Assembly (NCBI GenBank): GCA_017449075.1
Contig: JAFSKG010000008.1
Coordinates: 29,670 to 93,669 of the forward strand
Length of the DNA stretch: 64,000 nt
Source: Lachnospiraceae bacterium
GTDB taxonomy: Bacteria; Bacillota; Clostridia; Lachnospirales; Lachnospiraceae
Direction of reading: 5' to 3'
The notes beneath the pieces are model-generated. The model worked only from the letters and a program-made list of their open reading frames with translations. It was not told the origin of the DNA and ran no database searches. A program made the position numbers and the translations under genes. Positions 25,001-30,240 of this stretch are shown here, one piece after another (position 1 is the first letter of the stretch; the number at the start of each line of letters is the position of its first letter).

Positions 25001-26453
25001 TGTAGAAAGTAGTGTTAAGCGCCCTTACCGCTTCTTGTAAATACACTATTCTTGTTGCATTTACTTTTATCTTATCCACTAAACCAAATATCTGTACTGG
25101 CAATTGGAACATTAAAGCTTCTTCTTCAACAGACTTTATTGTACCACCACCTGCACAATCTGTAATTATTAACTTATAATTACCTGTTGACTTAAATGTA
25201 AAGTTAGTTAGTGTATGACCATTGAGGCAAAGATATAAATCTCTCTGCAAATCAATTGCATAAAAAGCTGTTCCCTGATCTCTTGGTGCCGTATCATCAT
25301 TTTGATTAAATGTGACATCTTCAGTAAGATAATAATACTCAGGATGATCTACGGCAACTTGTCCTCCAGAACCATCGTCAACAAATCCAGCTATTATATC
25401 TATAAATTCACCATAGTGGTCATCAAATTCTAGTTTCTTATAATCAAGTCCATCATCTATTCCGTGGGCAGCGTACTCTGTATGCACACAATCACTTCCT
25501 GATGCTACGCCACATTCTTTGTGCACATGTTCACCACTCCAATCAGGATCACCAGGTGCACCAAATATTTTTTCTTCTGCAAGTTCTAAAACTGATACAC
25601 TCGCAATCTTTTTCAATGATATAATCTCTGATGTTGATGCAACTTCTACATCCTCTTGAACTCCTTGTTCACTTGCCTCTATCTTTTCTTCCTCTATTAC
25701 TTCATCAGCTTCACTACTTGAAGCTACAGTAGTTTCTTCATTTACTGTTTCTGTAACTTGAGTTTCTTCACTTTTATTTTCAATATTTTCTTCTGAACTT
25801 TCCTTTTTGCTTTCTTCACTACTTTCTTCTAAACTTTCGTTTATACTTTCTTCCTTGTCCTCTTTCTTCTCTTCTTCATCTTCTGTTATCTCTTCTTCAG
25901 ATTCTTGTTTTTCTTCCTCAGACTCTTGTTTTTCCTCTTCAGACTCTTGTTTTTCTTCTTCAGTTGCTTCATCATCTACATTTTCTTTGTCAACATTTTC
26001 TTCTGCGTTCTCTTTTGCATCTTCCTCTGGTTCTTCCTCGTACTTTACTCTATCATCATTTGATTTTTCATCATCTTCATCTATATCATCTTTTTTATCA
26101 ATATTTTCTTTTTCTAATTTCTCTTCTCTATCCTGATCAATTTCCTCACTATCGCCTTTTTTACTATCGTCTTTTTCACTATCATCTTTTTCACTATCAT
26201 CATCCACATTCTCATTATCAAATATTTCGTCATCAAAGCTATCGCTATCATTAAGCAGATAAGTTCTTGACTCATAATAGAATTCTTCATAATATCTTGT
26301 AGATATGTCTTCAGGTTGTTCCATACCTTCAAGAGTCTTACTCATTACTTTGCTAAATGACACAGCAAAAGTTTGTGTCCCTGCATTTACAAATATCATT
26401 GACACAATAAGCAGTAACGCTACTACCTTTCTATTATTTAATATAAAGCGCAT
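13089..26453 (-). CDS. Giant secreted surface protein B with eight His/Cys-headed modules
   Basis: About 4454 residues. The start is set at ATG 26453 because GGAGG lies four bases upstream; an in-frame ATG at 26468 has no such site. Residues 1-30 are a Sec signal peptide (hydrophobic LLLIVSMIFV, ending TFA). Residues ~60-290 are a Glu/Asp/Ser/Lys stalk. Eight modules begin at residues 309, 831, 1318, 1811, 2300, 2784, 3275 and 3751. Each opens with HxHxxCG-x(5-9)-CxH and a further His, then has an 'LCLNGh' segment, an 'ITNC' segment, beta-helix-like strands and a 'GKILKWTSD'-type end. Near 4200-4270 is an InlB/Flg_new-like domain ending LTAQW. The C-terminus (~4290-4454) has Tyr/Trp/Gly cell-wall-binding (choline-binding-like) repeats such as QYYFNERGVLEG, which probably tether it to the wall. 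An adhesive or structural role is inferred; no catalytic motif was recognised. Confidence 0.9.
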   Translation of the reverse strand: MRFILNNRKVVALLLIVSMIFVNAGTQTFAVSFSKVMSKTLEGMEQPEDISTRYYEEFYYESRTYLLNDSDSFDDEIFDNENVDDDSEKDDSEKDDSKKGDSEEIDQDREEKLEKENIDKKDDIDEDDEKSNDDRVKYEEEPEEDAKENAEENVDKENVDDEATEEEKQESEEEKQESEEEKQESEEEITEDEEEKKEDKEESINESLEESSEESKKESSEENIENKSEETQVTETVNEETTVASSSEADEVIEEEKIEASEQGVQEDVEVASTSEIISLKKIASVSVLELAEEKIFGAPGDPDWSGEHVHKECGVASGSDCVHTEYAAHGIDDGLDYKKLEFDDHYGEFIDIIAGFVDDGSGGQVAVDHPEYYYLTEDVTFNQNDDTAPRDQGTAFYAIDLQRDLYLCLNGHTLTNFTFKSTGNYKLIITDCAGGGTIKSVEEEALMFQLPVQIFGLVDKIKVNATRIVYLQEAVRALNTTFYNVVFDGTDCPSFDYSDDAQDQMIRLYYNNTSLNLKFENCDIANWGKVTGSSDVNSTGNMLLRFYTTGTVTFNNVNVYNNVGLRQNLLYVDNSTKITFKGRNEFYNNVIDGTNTGNPSIFNFIGSSVVRVQGEGLYIHDNKSLKTNAPGVFFHMDASGSFQVDEGATLAVDNNKVVKLQSSNNTVIFNVNKTFNCYGNLSITNNKVINCGESTTGTYIAAVRIFNNKQIKLGDGVVTINGNKSYKDDEVTAVEDGIYRNHHMTEVYADTKDINCLFEMISGKKFNSANRIEGIGFPNGQVGKIMKWTSAEVDDLSIVSTVFKADNFYFPDYEVGVVSDYAKPVHNQTHRHKICGVAEGVACTHTAEIATHNEVVGYSGIRSEFTAANSIALLKGLATTDAEERLYLTEDIICDTVTNISLNRTVYLCLNGHSIKNIYFNTGNKNNVKLYITNCGAPAEFSSDNVLGHMFNCWVQAFGVNRNIKVKSMRGYIASYAVYNGSAFYSVEFDGTDAPSQDAIVFSVNVDNVTITLYDVVINNYNVVGGNSGSNVCYFNKKSTINIRDLKVHDNAGFQSIVNIGNDSGGTTVNFNGVNEIYNNKSDNHNGNNKRMIDINYGIVSVNGTLDIHDNYASGNQIILLFAGNNTFTVNEGATFKLNNNILENEKKNMHIIDLNDNANDKVNILGNMEVIGNKVYNCNVATTGERIVALYKGDKATLTLGSGKITVKDNAAYSDEGVTPADDITYKGYHMYQVQSFLPEVGALFNMAAGKKFNPENRIEGISFRNGQTGNIIKWTSDEVDDPSIISTVFTADTFLANFTVGVSGDYAVLISDDNHKHKICGIASTATCTHTETAAHTDVANYTKLNDSLAFDTKVNMIAGLSASESPAYLFLENDLTSDALTTINLKRNVYICLNGYNMTNIRFTGDGKKIFITNCQDTKSVITEISSYEFVLRLNSEVYGKKVAGEYNLGINAYCVGLSYSSTSTEAKFYCVDVDGANVVGASGRSRFYLQNAGTIILEDVRIRDLNTASQVTFNHEGANGTLILKNIEMRNISYMNMGFIRVNGANRYLILKGYNKIHSNNITSNSGNSMEHMIHINNGKMTLEEGSTLEICDNVIPRHPNSNMFILSTYTASTGAIDARPGSTIYIHDNAMYKAIKDNGIIGLFKNNTEQNLLGNIRIENNKFYNCNSSNTGGDYIAGLSIANGVTTNIGTGSIIIKDNNAYSDEGVTPAGNTYYAHHVYGVMSGNADLIFTQTAGTKFNTNSRIENIGFKGAVTGKILKWTSDTVDVAELGKFSECFTADTYFVDDYVVKRKGDYVVVASFDEHEHKVCGVASNSVCLHTEIATHSEYFSYSKIDSAALSNVDNFIKIFTGTSDTSGELYVYLSGDITVTSVKAINPTRPVNLCLNGHMMSGFRFIGSNKVTITNCKPEMGTFKEILDTNICFQANTYLFGINKNLKINTSRIMDIGGGYATTNTEAMFYGTIFDGTGMNTGSASSNSKFFFDKNNATAIFENCTFTNFRKQGRMFWFSGGNSASRAVFKNVDVINNSNTDYQFFTSRAGMNFSFKGRNNFLNNSMNSQSDSYRVFEFTNTAATINIEDEGLYIDNTATSGNKYSVMFFSNGKLTVAERATLSITNNIIATKMNNGVNYMCEFQGSNTVIKGNLEITGNKIRNCGTNNTSYIAALRLYNPITIGSGKIVVENNRAYKDSATLADDTAYPAQHMYQVLAQPSTNAIFNMADGAKLNPESKLNGIAIYSADSRGKILEWNDTTYTDEGDHTNVFIPDPFLNEYIGECVEDGYARLEYRDIPEERHIHMACGRVHGVASCSHTEAAEHTENLEYHKIGANVLKYRFTDLMAAADGGKPMYFCLDKNLSGSDTQITLNNDLYICLSGFSMTGYRFYSTNGSTVHITNCKHTVSKLENTTANNTMLFRISTQIYGIDKNIAVKSGSLIAHEAKDVALYDVLFDNAGRTSHTGTTIMHTSVAGASFNFEKCKFVNFETGMEMIKTSANNVTVVLKNTEFEKCNNMHYRFFQLYYNTSSRNRIIFKGENSIHDCISTTDLASSGAAFHFGYSDVIVEEGASFKYYNNQLKTGNRNCIMWFDRSNFTIEKNASFEVYDNLAYQCKVNNEFTAVLCISETSNTINAHGNLKVSGNKIANCTYTTGTYLAAVDLRGGVINIGTGSVIIKDNTSGSNEDGTGEVDDTVRCQHMFNLYAANTNNIFVIKDGLKINPSSRIDATFYDTKDGRIVKWDDTVTDDLNAYKYMFTTDTYGDEEGMEVLLKDGYVVVASRDNEHWHKICGVATDSTCTHTLAAAHTDYHQYTRIHKATTETEFINLIQGASATEEPKYLFLKSNFTITGGKAIELKRNVYLCLNGYSITNAKFTGNGKKIYICNCKEGVVSTIASNQDTNIFARTGIEVYGINKNITISSGRVIDVTDTYNNPTPVFYDINMTGKDSPNPTSNVFEFVKAGANISFEKVNMDNYKSGNKFFNAQANNINLYLKDVSIRNVAGIKDRFWMTWLNASTRNYWHFYGNVTIDNVNITPSADINFLDWSGGTFYIYDKATLSFINCKTTRTIQFLRLGRNGKLNINEGGALIIDNNTLNYVNNQSKAILALTNDSGTELNALGNLQITNNKYVNCAAIAAGGNPTGLRIFSTGKTMKVGSGWMKIYGNKAYKDSSATEPIDDIANPLHHFFEVYSENKNVPIVQQAGTKFNAAESRVENFAFSTVDYTGKIMKWTSNEVDDSYIGRFKDVFKPDAYWDDELETMEGEGYGIIKYGEPKHRHKLCGVSTTSVCLHNNIVSHTEEMKYRKISNMYTSKAEVKSLLQTGGAFVLTYDLDTKSLTGTGNQYVEVTPATDLYICLNGHSLNGFIFLGGANRNVYITNCKTTTATLSNDINAWAMFKNLSGEIYGINKNILVKQDKLAYISGADNQNIRLYSSTYTIGTGEAHTDPYIYLFRTSNQTSFIEDCDFSGMKSSYLLKNETARNYVFKNNTYSDMTLGKGFMDFDGGATNTKFIGINKIEKIKYANSASSYFIRFASYAANDVKIDGDFSITNSESFLNTNHFMDIAGGHFGIEEGASVEITNNTLYNTAIAGRALLYIGSNAHMYLHGSLNISENKFMGTRKSHSDVGLWYANKTEPIEISSRSIVIKNNSTSNAKANVRNLYSYYGGSGAGDGVFVQKAGTLFDAKNSRIDSVAINSEDYTGVVYPYWERAKVKDFDDVYFSEIFKADTYGARKGLLTIRDGLEIIITFGDHFHKLCGTLATESCTHTSTTNHGIGVTPDIMHTYTALRWTDMDNLREKLSLGGDYFLIRKIKFDTPTVIDLQEDLYLCLTGLYIENAIFTSSAGKKAYFTTCIEQIEESEEEEEEEPEYDGSGHAVTPTGGTGSKRNDRHEVAFVATASSAGALFNCGVELYSPYNILKVYANKLYESSGGNGTSIFSGVIFQNDYKTASGGNYIEINGEEELLFDSVEISTMSNVESIVKADNSTLTLTGDTNIFGNELVKFFDVKSIDQKSGSVKLYENLIRREAGEQNLINVTGESHLLGLFEAIDNKIISADDSNNSGLIAIFNIASPGFIHLGNSKLYMDGNTVYSDDGNTLTDLEANQCHYLYGFYSNSFDGMFIQDPSTRIDSTSKVTVSFASPDYHGIVMKSWQSGDIYDSVFKADHNIDGDTGFDRVRMNIALEGSNVILDDRIRIYFKEGKLENKKEGYSNISITHIVKWGEPYQLERVFTWGSRELTSYVDERGVRYRLGMYPKGLILDRGSITLTAQWYKENSKHEIIYTDTKKDEVTIKRDAVIVGGQWVYDNVNGKWMYYFNSYVTNNVIDNLFPNGDSGIHVGTSLTDSRRYLKNGIYQIYYNGQAYFFRFDEKGHMVTGISEANGNQYYFNERGVLEGTMQLNPIVLGSKKIVFDVYGRAVREINEKTGEVTILKSTYQKMVGMEDYYEPIPSLVGWR
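13770..25529 (-). repeat. Eight tandem ~490-residue modules in giant protein B
   Basis: The first His of each module is encoded at 25529, 23963, 22502, 21023, 19556, 18104, 16631 and 15203. Spacings are 522, 487, 493, 489, 484, 491 and 476 residues. Modules are clearly related but diverged, so they are old duplications rather than recent copies. The conserved order in a module is: His/Cys head, YLCLNGH, ITNC, 'GINKNI', 'NNK..NC', 'IKDN.AY', 'KFN..SRIE', 'GKI.KWTSD', 'F.AD'. Confidence 0.92.
25890..26207 (-). repeat. Short in-frame tandem repeats in the acidic stalk of protein B
   Basis: A 21-base unit encoding EEEKQES is repeated three times (about 25896-25962). A 15-base unit encoding DDSEK is repeated about three times (about 26160-26207). 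Both keep frame, so copy-number change would lengthen or shorten the stalk without breaking the protein. Confidence 0.75.
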
Positions 26454-26462
26454 GATGCCTCC

Positions 26463-26481
26463 TTCCATATTTATTATGGAA
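26463..26481 (-). promoter_or_regulatory. Hairpin touching the ribosome binding site of giant gene B
   Basis: TTCCAT and ATGGAA pair around a seven-base loop immediately 5' of GGAGG and the ATG at 26453. It could modulate initiation. The pairing is seen; regulation is inference. No convincing -35/-10 pair was found in the A+T-rich 26482-26660 stretch, although TATAAT-like boxes occur. Confidence 0.35.
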
Positions 26482-26664
26482 ACTAAATATTATAAATACC
26501 TAATTTTCAACATAAAAACTAAGTATGTAGATTTAATTGCATACGAAAAAACGAGTTAATGAAAATTATAACATTAGCTCTTTCATATTATTTCATTTAA
26601 ATTCTAACACTAAAACAAGCCTTTTTCCACTATTTTAATAATATTTTAAGACTTTTTTTAGGCA

Positions 26665-26687
26665 CAAAAAAAGCGCCAAATGGCGCT
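26665..26687 (-). terminator. Terminator of the tat-dxr operon
   Basis: AGCGCC (26672-26677), loop AAAT, GGCGCT (26682-26687). On the minus strand the stem is followed by seven T. It lies just after the palindromic repeat downstream of dxr and ahead of giant gene B. Confidence 0.85.
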
Positions 26688-26691
26688 ATTC

Positions 26692-26740
26692 ATAGGGGCG
26701 AACGCGATACTCGTAGGGGCGAATGCTTGCAGAGCCCCTA
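26692..26740. repeat. Palindromic GTAGGGGCG repeat, double copy, at the dxr stop
   Basis: Two GGGGCGAA half-units followed by TGCTTGCAGAGCCCCTA. The repeat edge supplies the TAG stop of dxr. The G+C content is far above that of the surroundings. Confidence 0.8.
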
Positions 26741-27889
26741 TATGTTCTCTGCGAAAATCATTGTACTTTCTATATCTTTTACAGTGAATTTCTTTTTATT
26801 ATTTTTTTTCTTTTCAAACTCCCCCATCCCCTTCTCTATAAAATCCGCAATATCAAGATACTTTATTTTTTTATCAAGAAACCTTCTTACCGCCACCTCA
26901 TTAAGAGCATTATACACAGATGGCATGAGCCCACCTATTTTTATCGCTTTATAAGCAAGTGCAAGTCCTTTAAATGTTTTTAAATCAGGTGTGCCAATAC
27001 TTATCTTATCAAGTTTAGTCCAGTCGATTTCTTTTTCATTTATAAACTTTCTATTCTCTTTGTAGAGTGCGTACTCTATCGGAATTCTCATTGATGGTAC
27101 GCCAAGCTGCGCCTTCACTGCTCCATCAACAAATAGTACCATGCTATGAATTATAGACTCTCTTTGAACAACCACATCAATTTTATCGTAACTCATATTG
27201 AATAGATGATGTGCTTCCATAATTTCAAGACCTTTATTTACAAGTGTTGAACTATCAATAGTTATTTTTTTTCCCATTGACCAATTTGGATGCTTTAGTG
27301 CATCTTCAACTTTTATATTTTTAAGTTCAGATACTTTTTTTCCATAAAATGGTCCACCAGAAGCTGTGATTATAATTTTTTTCACAGCATTTTCTTTTTC
27401 GCCCTGTAGGCATTGCCATATAGCAGAGTGTTCACTATCTATAGGTCGTAAATCAACTTTATATTTTTTTACGAGTGGCATAATGATATCACCAGCGCAG
27501 ACAAGAGATTCTTTATTGGCAAGGCAAACTATTTTTTTTGCTTTCACTGCCTCTATAGTTGGTCTTATACCAATCATACCGACAACTGACACCACAACCA
27601 TTGTAGCAGATTTTAGCGTTGCAAGTTTTATAAGTCCATCCATCCCAATTAAAACTTTTACACTTAATTTGTTTTTTTTGCAGATGCTTTTAAATTCATT
27701 TGCAGCATCCTCATCATAAATTGCAACAAGTTTAACTTTTGTAAGTTTAACTTGCTCATATAATTTTTTCACATTACTCTTACAAGCAAGTGCAACTATA
27801 TCTTTGTCTCCGACAGTTTTTATTACATCAATTGCCTGCGTACCTATACTGCCAGTGGAACCAATTATAACAACCTTATCCTTTTTCAT
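26738..27889 (-). CDS. dxr: 1-deoxy-D-xylulose 5-phosphate reductoisomerase
   Basis: 383 residues, normal for the family. It converts DXP to methylerythritol 4-phosphate with NADPH, the committed step of the MEP isoprenoid pathway in the cytoplasm. The N-terminal dinucleotide motif is VVIIGSTGSIGTQ. LANKESLV, IDSEHSAIWQC and ITASGGPF are the substrate and metal-binding signatures. The start is ATG 27889 (MKKDKVV), preceded by GAGG at six bases. The open frame extends 23 codons further upstream (MRALQAFAPTG...), but that is translated palindromic repeat. It is the last gene after tatC, followed by a terminator. The TAG stop lies at the edge of another repeat copy. Confidence 0.96.
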   Translation of the reverse strand: MKKDKVVIIGSTGSIGTQAIDVIKTVGDKDIVALACKSNVKKLYEQVKLTKVKLVAIYDEDAANEFKSICKKNKLSVKVLIGMDGLIKLATLKSATMVVVSVVGMIGIRPTIEAVKAKKIVCLANKESLVCAGDIIMPLVKKYKVDLRPIDSEHSAIWQCLQGEKENAVKKIIITASGGPFYGKKVSELKNIKVEDALKHPNWSMGKKITIDSSTLVNKGLEIMEAHHLFNMSYDKIDVVVQRESIIHSMVLFVDGAVKAQLGVPSMRIPIEYALYKENRKFINEKEIDWTKLDKISIGTPDLKTFKGLALAYKAIKIGGLMPSVYNALNEVAVRRFLDKKIKYLDIADFIEKGMGEFEKKKNNKKKFTVKDIESTMIFAENI

Positions 27890-27907
27890 TTTAACCTCAC
27901 TTATTTT

Positions 27908-27954
27908 CGTAGGGGCGAATGCGATACCCGTAGGGGCGAATGCTTGCAGAGCCC
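27908..27954. repeat. Palindromic GTAGGGGCG repeat between tatC and dxr
   Basis: A double unit: GTAGGGGCGAATGCGATACC, then GTAGGGGCGAATGCTTGCAGAGCCCT. It directly abuts the TGA stop of tatC. Read in one frame it encodes RALQAFAPT, the same peptide that occurs inside the acyltransferase at 43.1 kb. Confidence 0.8.
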
Positions 27955-28668
27955 TCAATTCTTACCACTAAATTTGGCAACGATCACACCAACCTCATAC
28001 AATAGATACAGCGGCACACTTAACATAATTTGCGACATTGCATCTGGCGGTGTTAAGATTGCCGATACTGTTACTATAAAAAGCAAAACATATTTCCTAA
28101 ATGATTTTAAAGTTTCATAATTTACTATTCCATGCACTGACAACATATATATAACTACTGGAAGTTCAAATGCAATTCCGAATGGCAACAAAAACGAAAA
28201 TAAAAAATTGATATATCTTCCTATTGAAAACATTGGTTCTCCAACTCCATTTCCAATCACTATAAAAAAATCTAAAAGAAAATTATATATCACAAAATAT
28301 GCAAATGATATTCCAGCAATAAATAACAGCAAGCATACAACAAATAGTATCTTAAACTTTTTAACCTCATTTCTATACAAAGCAGGTTTTATGAATCGCC
28401 ACAAAAAGAACAATATAAATGGGCTAACAATGATAGCCCCTATAATAATCGATAATTCTATTTTACACACAAATACTTCAGGCAAAGTAGTATATATTAC
28501 ATTTATGCCCCTACTGGCCAATGGCTTCTTTATATATACCAATACTTTTTCTGTAAAAAACGCAAATGAAATAATGAATCCTATTGCAAGAAAAATAACT
28601 ACTTTTATAATCAGTTTTCTTAAATCATTTAAATGTATTGCTAATGATTTACTCTCATCATTATTCAT
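27955..28668 (-). CDS. tatC: Sec-independent translocase subunit TatC
   Basis: 237 residues with six predicted membrane segments. The N-terminal HLNDLRKLI matches the conserved TatC 'HL.ELR' signature; the first periplasmic-type loop and the 'F.L.FGIAFELPVVIYML' segment are typical. TatC recognises twin-arginine signal peptides in the membrane. It overlaps the tatA stop by eight bases, indicating translational coupling. The neighbouring amidohydrolase has a twin-Arg signal and is the obvious candidate substrate. Confidence 0.95.
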   Translation of the reverse strand: MNNDESKSLAIHLNDLRKLIIKVVIFLAIGFIISFAFFTEKVLVYIKKPLASRGINVIYTTLPEVFVCKIELSIIIGAIIVSPFILFFLWRFIKPALYRNEVKKFKILFVVCLLLFIAGISFAYFVIYNFLLDFFIVIGNGVGEPMFSIGRYINFLFSFLLPFGIAFELPVVIYMLSVHGIVNYETLKSFRKYVLLFIVTVSAILTPPDAMSQIMLSVPLYLLYEVGVIVAKFSGKN

Positions 28669-28843
28669 CTTTTACTTTCTCTTTATCATCACTTGAGTTA
28701 TCACCACTTTTACCATGGACTTCATCTTTAAACTCTCTCACACTTTTGCCAATAGCTTTACCGAGCCCTGATATTTTTGTACCGCCAAAAACTACTGCGG
28801 CTATAAGCAAAATAATTATTAACTCTTGAACTCCTATGTGCAT
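28661..28843 (-). CDS. tatA: Twin-arginine translocase subunit TatA
   Basis: 60 residues from ATG 28843, with GGGGG five bases upstream; the longer frame would need a TTG four codons earlier. An N-terminal membrane segment (LIIILLIAAVVFGG) is followed by the amphipathic helix with the FGGTKISGLGKAIG motif typical of TatA, then an acidic/basic tail. It forms the translocation pore with TatC. It sits between the tatB-like gene and tatC in the same operon. Confidence 0.92.
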   Translation of the reverse strand: MHIGVQELIIILLIAAVVFGGTKISGLGKAIGKSVREFKDEVHGKSGDNSSDDKEKVKDE

Positions 28844-28857
28844 ATTAACCCCCAATA

Positions 28858-29028
28858 TTAATCTTTATCTATTTCTAAATCCATTTCTTTTTTTACATCT
28901 TTAATTGCAGTTTTGTATTTGTTCATAGCCTTACCAAGTGCTTTTCCAATTTTTGGTAAGTTATCTGGTCCCACAAAAACAAAGGCAACTATCAAAATTA
29001 TTATTATTTCACCAATTCCTATACTCAT
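28858..29028 (-). CDS. Short TatA/TatB-family protein (TatB-like)
   Basis: 56 residues, too short for many gene callers. It has a membrane segment (IIIILIVAFVFVGP) followed by VGPDNLPKIGKALGK; the G-P..LP form is the TatB-type hinge. TatB normally bridges TatC and substrate but is longer, so the tail is reduced here. It starts three bases after the amidohydrolase stop and has no clear ribosome binding site, so translation is probably coupled. It ends 14 bases before the tatA start. Confidence 0.85.
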   Translation of the reverse strand: MSIGIGEIIIILIVAFVFVGPDNLPKIGKALGKAMNKYKTAIKDVKKEMDLEIDKD

Positions 29029-29031
29029 ATA

Positions 29032-30168
29032 CTAATATGTTTTCACTAAAGAAAGAACATTATTTTTGCAGATGTTCTCTGCTGTTTTTGTTTTCAATTT
29101 ATCAAGCAGCTGATAATATTTTACAACCTCGGCAGGGTATGTGTCAAAATGTCCTACCTTGTCTGTTCCTAATAGAAATCTATCAGGATGCTTCTCTATA
29201 AGTTTTACCCAGTCATCTAAACTATCGCCATCATAAAAGTTATTTGGGAATTTATCAAGGAAATAGTAATCATATACTACCCAAGAAATGTCTATCCATA
29301 AATTATTATTTTTTTGTAATAACTCATCTGCTATTTTTGTAAGATTTTTAACTTCAACTCTTCTTGAGATACCTACGTGAGCCCATATGATTTTACATTT
29401 TCTATTGTGAGCAAGCGCTCTCTTTAATTCATCAAGATATAAAATCTTATCTGTGCTTTGACCAGTTATATTATGATGAAGAAGAACTGGTAATCCTTTA
29501 GCTGCTGCCACATCATATATTCCTCTAAAACCATCTCCATCCGCATGTGGTGGCTCACCATATGTTAATGCAGTAAGGTCGTCATGGCGACTCATAAGTT
29601 CTCCAACGCCGCACCAAAACTTTGGATGAATATTTAATATTTGTTCTAAGTGGTCAGCTGCAAACCTATCATTTCCATTGAAGCCGCAGCAGAATGGGAA
29701 AAATCTTTCTCTTATCGAGTTATTTGATGCAAGCAATTCTTCTGCAAGTATATAATCAGTTGCAGAATAATAATAGCATCTACTGTCATTACTAAGATAA
29801 TATGAAGGGGCTTCCGGCATACTGCTATCCCACTGTTTTGCGATGCCCATGCCAAATATCACTGACTTTGACACGCCAGACATATCCATCGCTTTACAGA
29901 GCGTGGGAAATCCATCTGACTTTTCAAGAAAATCTAAATAATGCAAATGACTATCTATAATATCGTATTTGATTTTTTCTTTTGGTGCTACTATGTCAAC
30001 TTTTTTATTAGTAGCCCGACTTTCACCAACCAAATGGTTCTTATATGCCGAATCACTATTATCCTCTGCAAATACTTTTGCAGTTTCAATTGGCATATTA
30101 CTTGCTGCAACTAAACCAAGGGTGGATGCTGCAGCCATTTTTAAAAATTCTCTCCTGGTCATTTTCAT
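29032..30168 (-). CDS. Tat-exported amidohydrolase-family protein
   Basis: 378 residues. The N-terminus MTRREFLKMAAASTLGLVAA is a twin-arginine signal peptide, and the protein is probably exported folded with metal bound. The body matches the amidohydrolase-2 (TIM-barrel) family: DSHLHY near residue 73 (metal ligands), GVGELMSRHDD, LLHHN, IIWAHVG and LLGTDKVG supply the usual His/Asp ligand positions. Substrate is unknown. It is the first gene of a tatB-like/tatA/tatC/dxr operon. AAGGA lies about ten bases before the first ATG; a second ATG two codons on is possible. Confidence 0.87.
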   Translation of the reverse strand: MKMTRREFLKMAAASTLGLVAASNMPIETAKVFAEDNSDSAYKNHLVGESRATNKKVDIVAPKEKIKYDIIDSHLHYLDFLEKSDGFPTLCKAMDMSGVSKSVIFGMGIAKQWDSSMPEAPSYYLSNDSRCYYYSATDYILAEELLASNNSIRERFFPFCCGFNGNDRFAADHLEQILNIHPKFWCGVGELMSRHDDLTALTYGEPPHADGDGFRGIYDVAAAKGLPVLLHHNITGQSTDKILYLDELKRALAHNRKCKIIWAHVGISRRVEVKNLTKIADELLQKNNNLWIDISWVVYDYYFLDKFPNNFYDGDSLDDWVKLIEKHPDRFLLGTDKVGHFDTYPAEVVKYYQLLDKLKTKTAENICKNNVLSLVKTY

Positions 30169-30193
30169 AATTATTTTTTCCTTTATAATATTT

Positions 30194-30221
30194 TGTACGA
30201 GCGAGTTACACGAGCCCGTGC
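30194..30221. repeat. Divergent copy of the palindromic repeat
   Basis: GTACGAGCGAGTTACACGAGCCCGTG, a variant of the GTACGGGCGAGC...GCGAGCCC form, in the gap between the MATE gene and the amidohydrolase. Confidence 0.6.
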
Positions 30222-30240
30222 TTATATTTCCTATCTCTCA

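Noticed and set aside
25890-26207. Possible CRISPR-like array
   Set aside because: The units are 21 and 15 bases, directly tandem without spacers, and encode in-frame peptides. The dispersed palindromic repeats also lack regular spacing.
26454-26468. ATG at 26468 as start of giant protein B
   Set aside because: GGAGG lies between it and ATG 26453, so the downstream ATG is favoured.
27890-27958. Upstream start of dxr giving an N-terminal MRALQAFAPTG peptide
   Set aside because: Those codons are the palindromic repeat and overlap the tatC stop. ATG 27889 has a good ribosome binding site and gives the normal family length.
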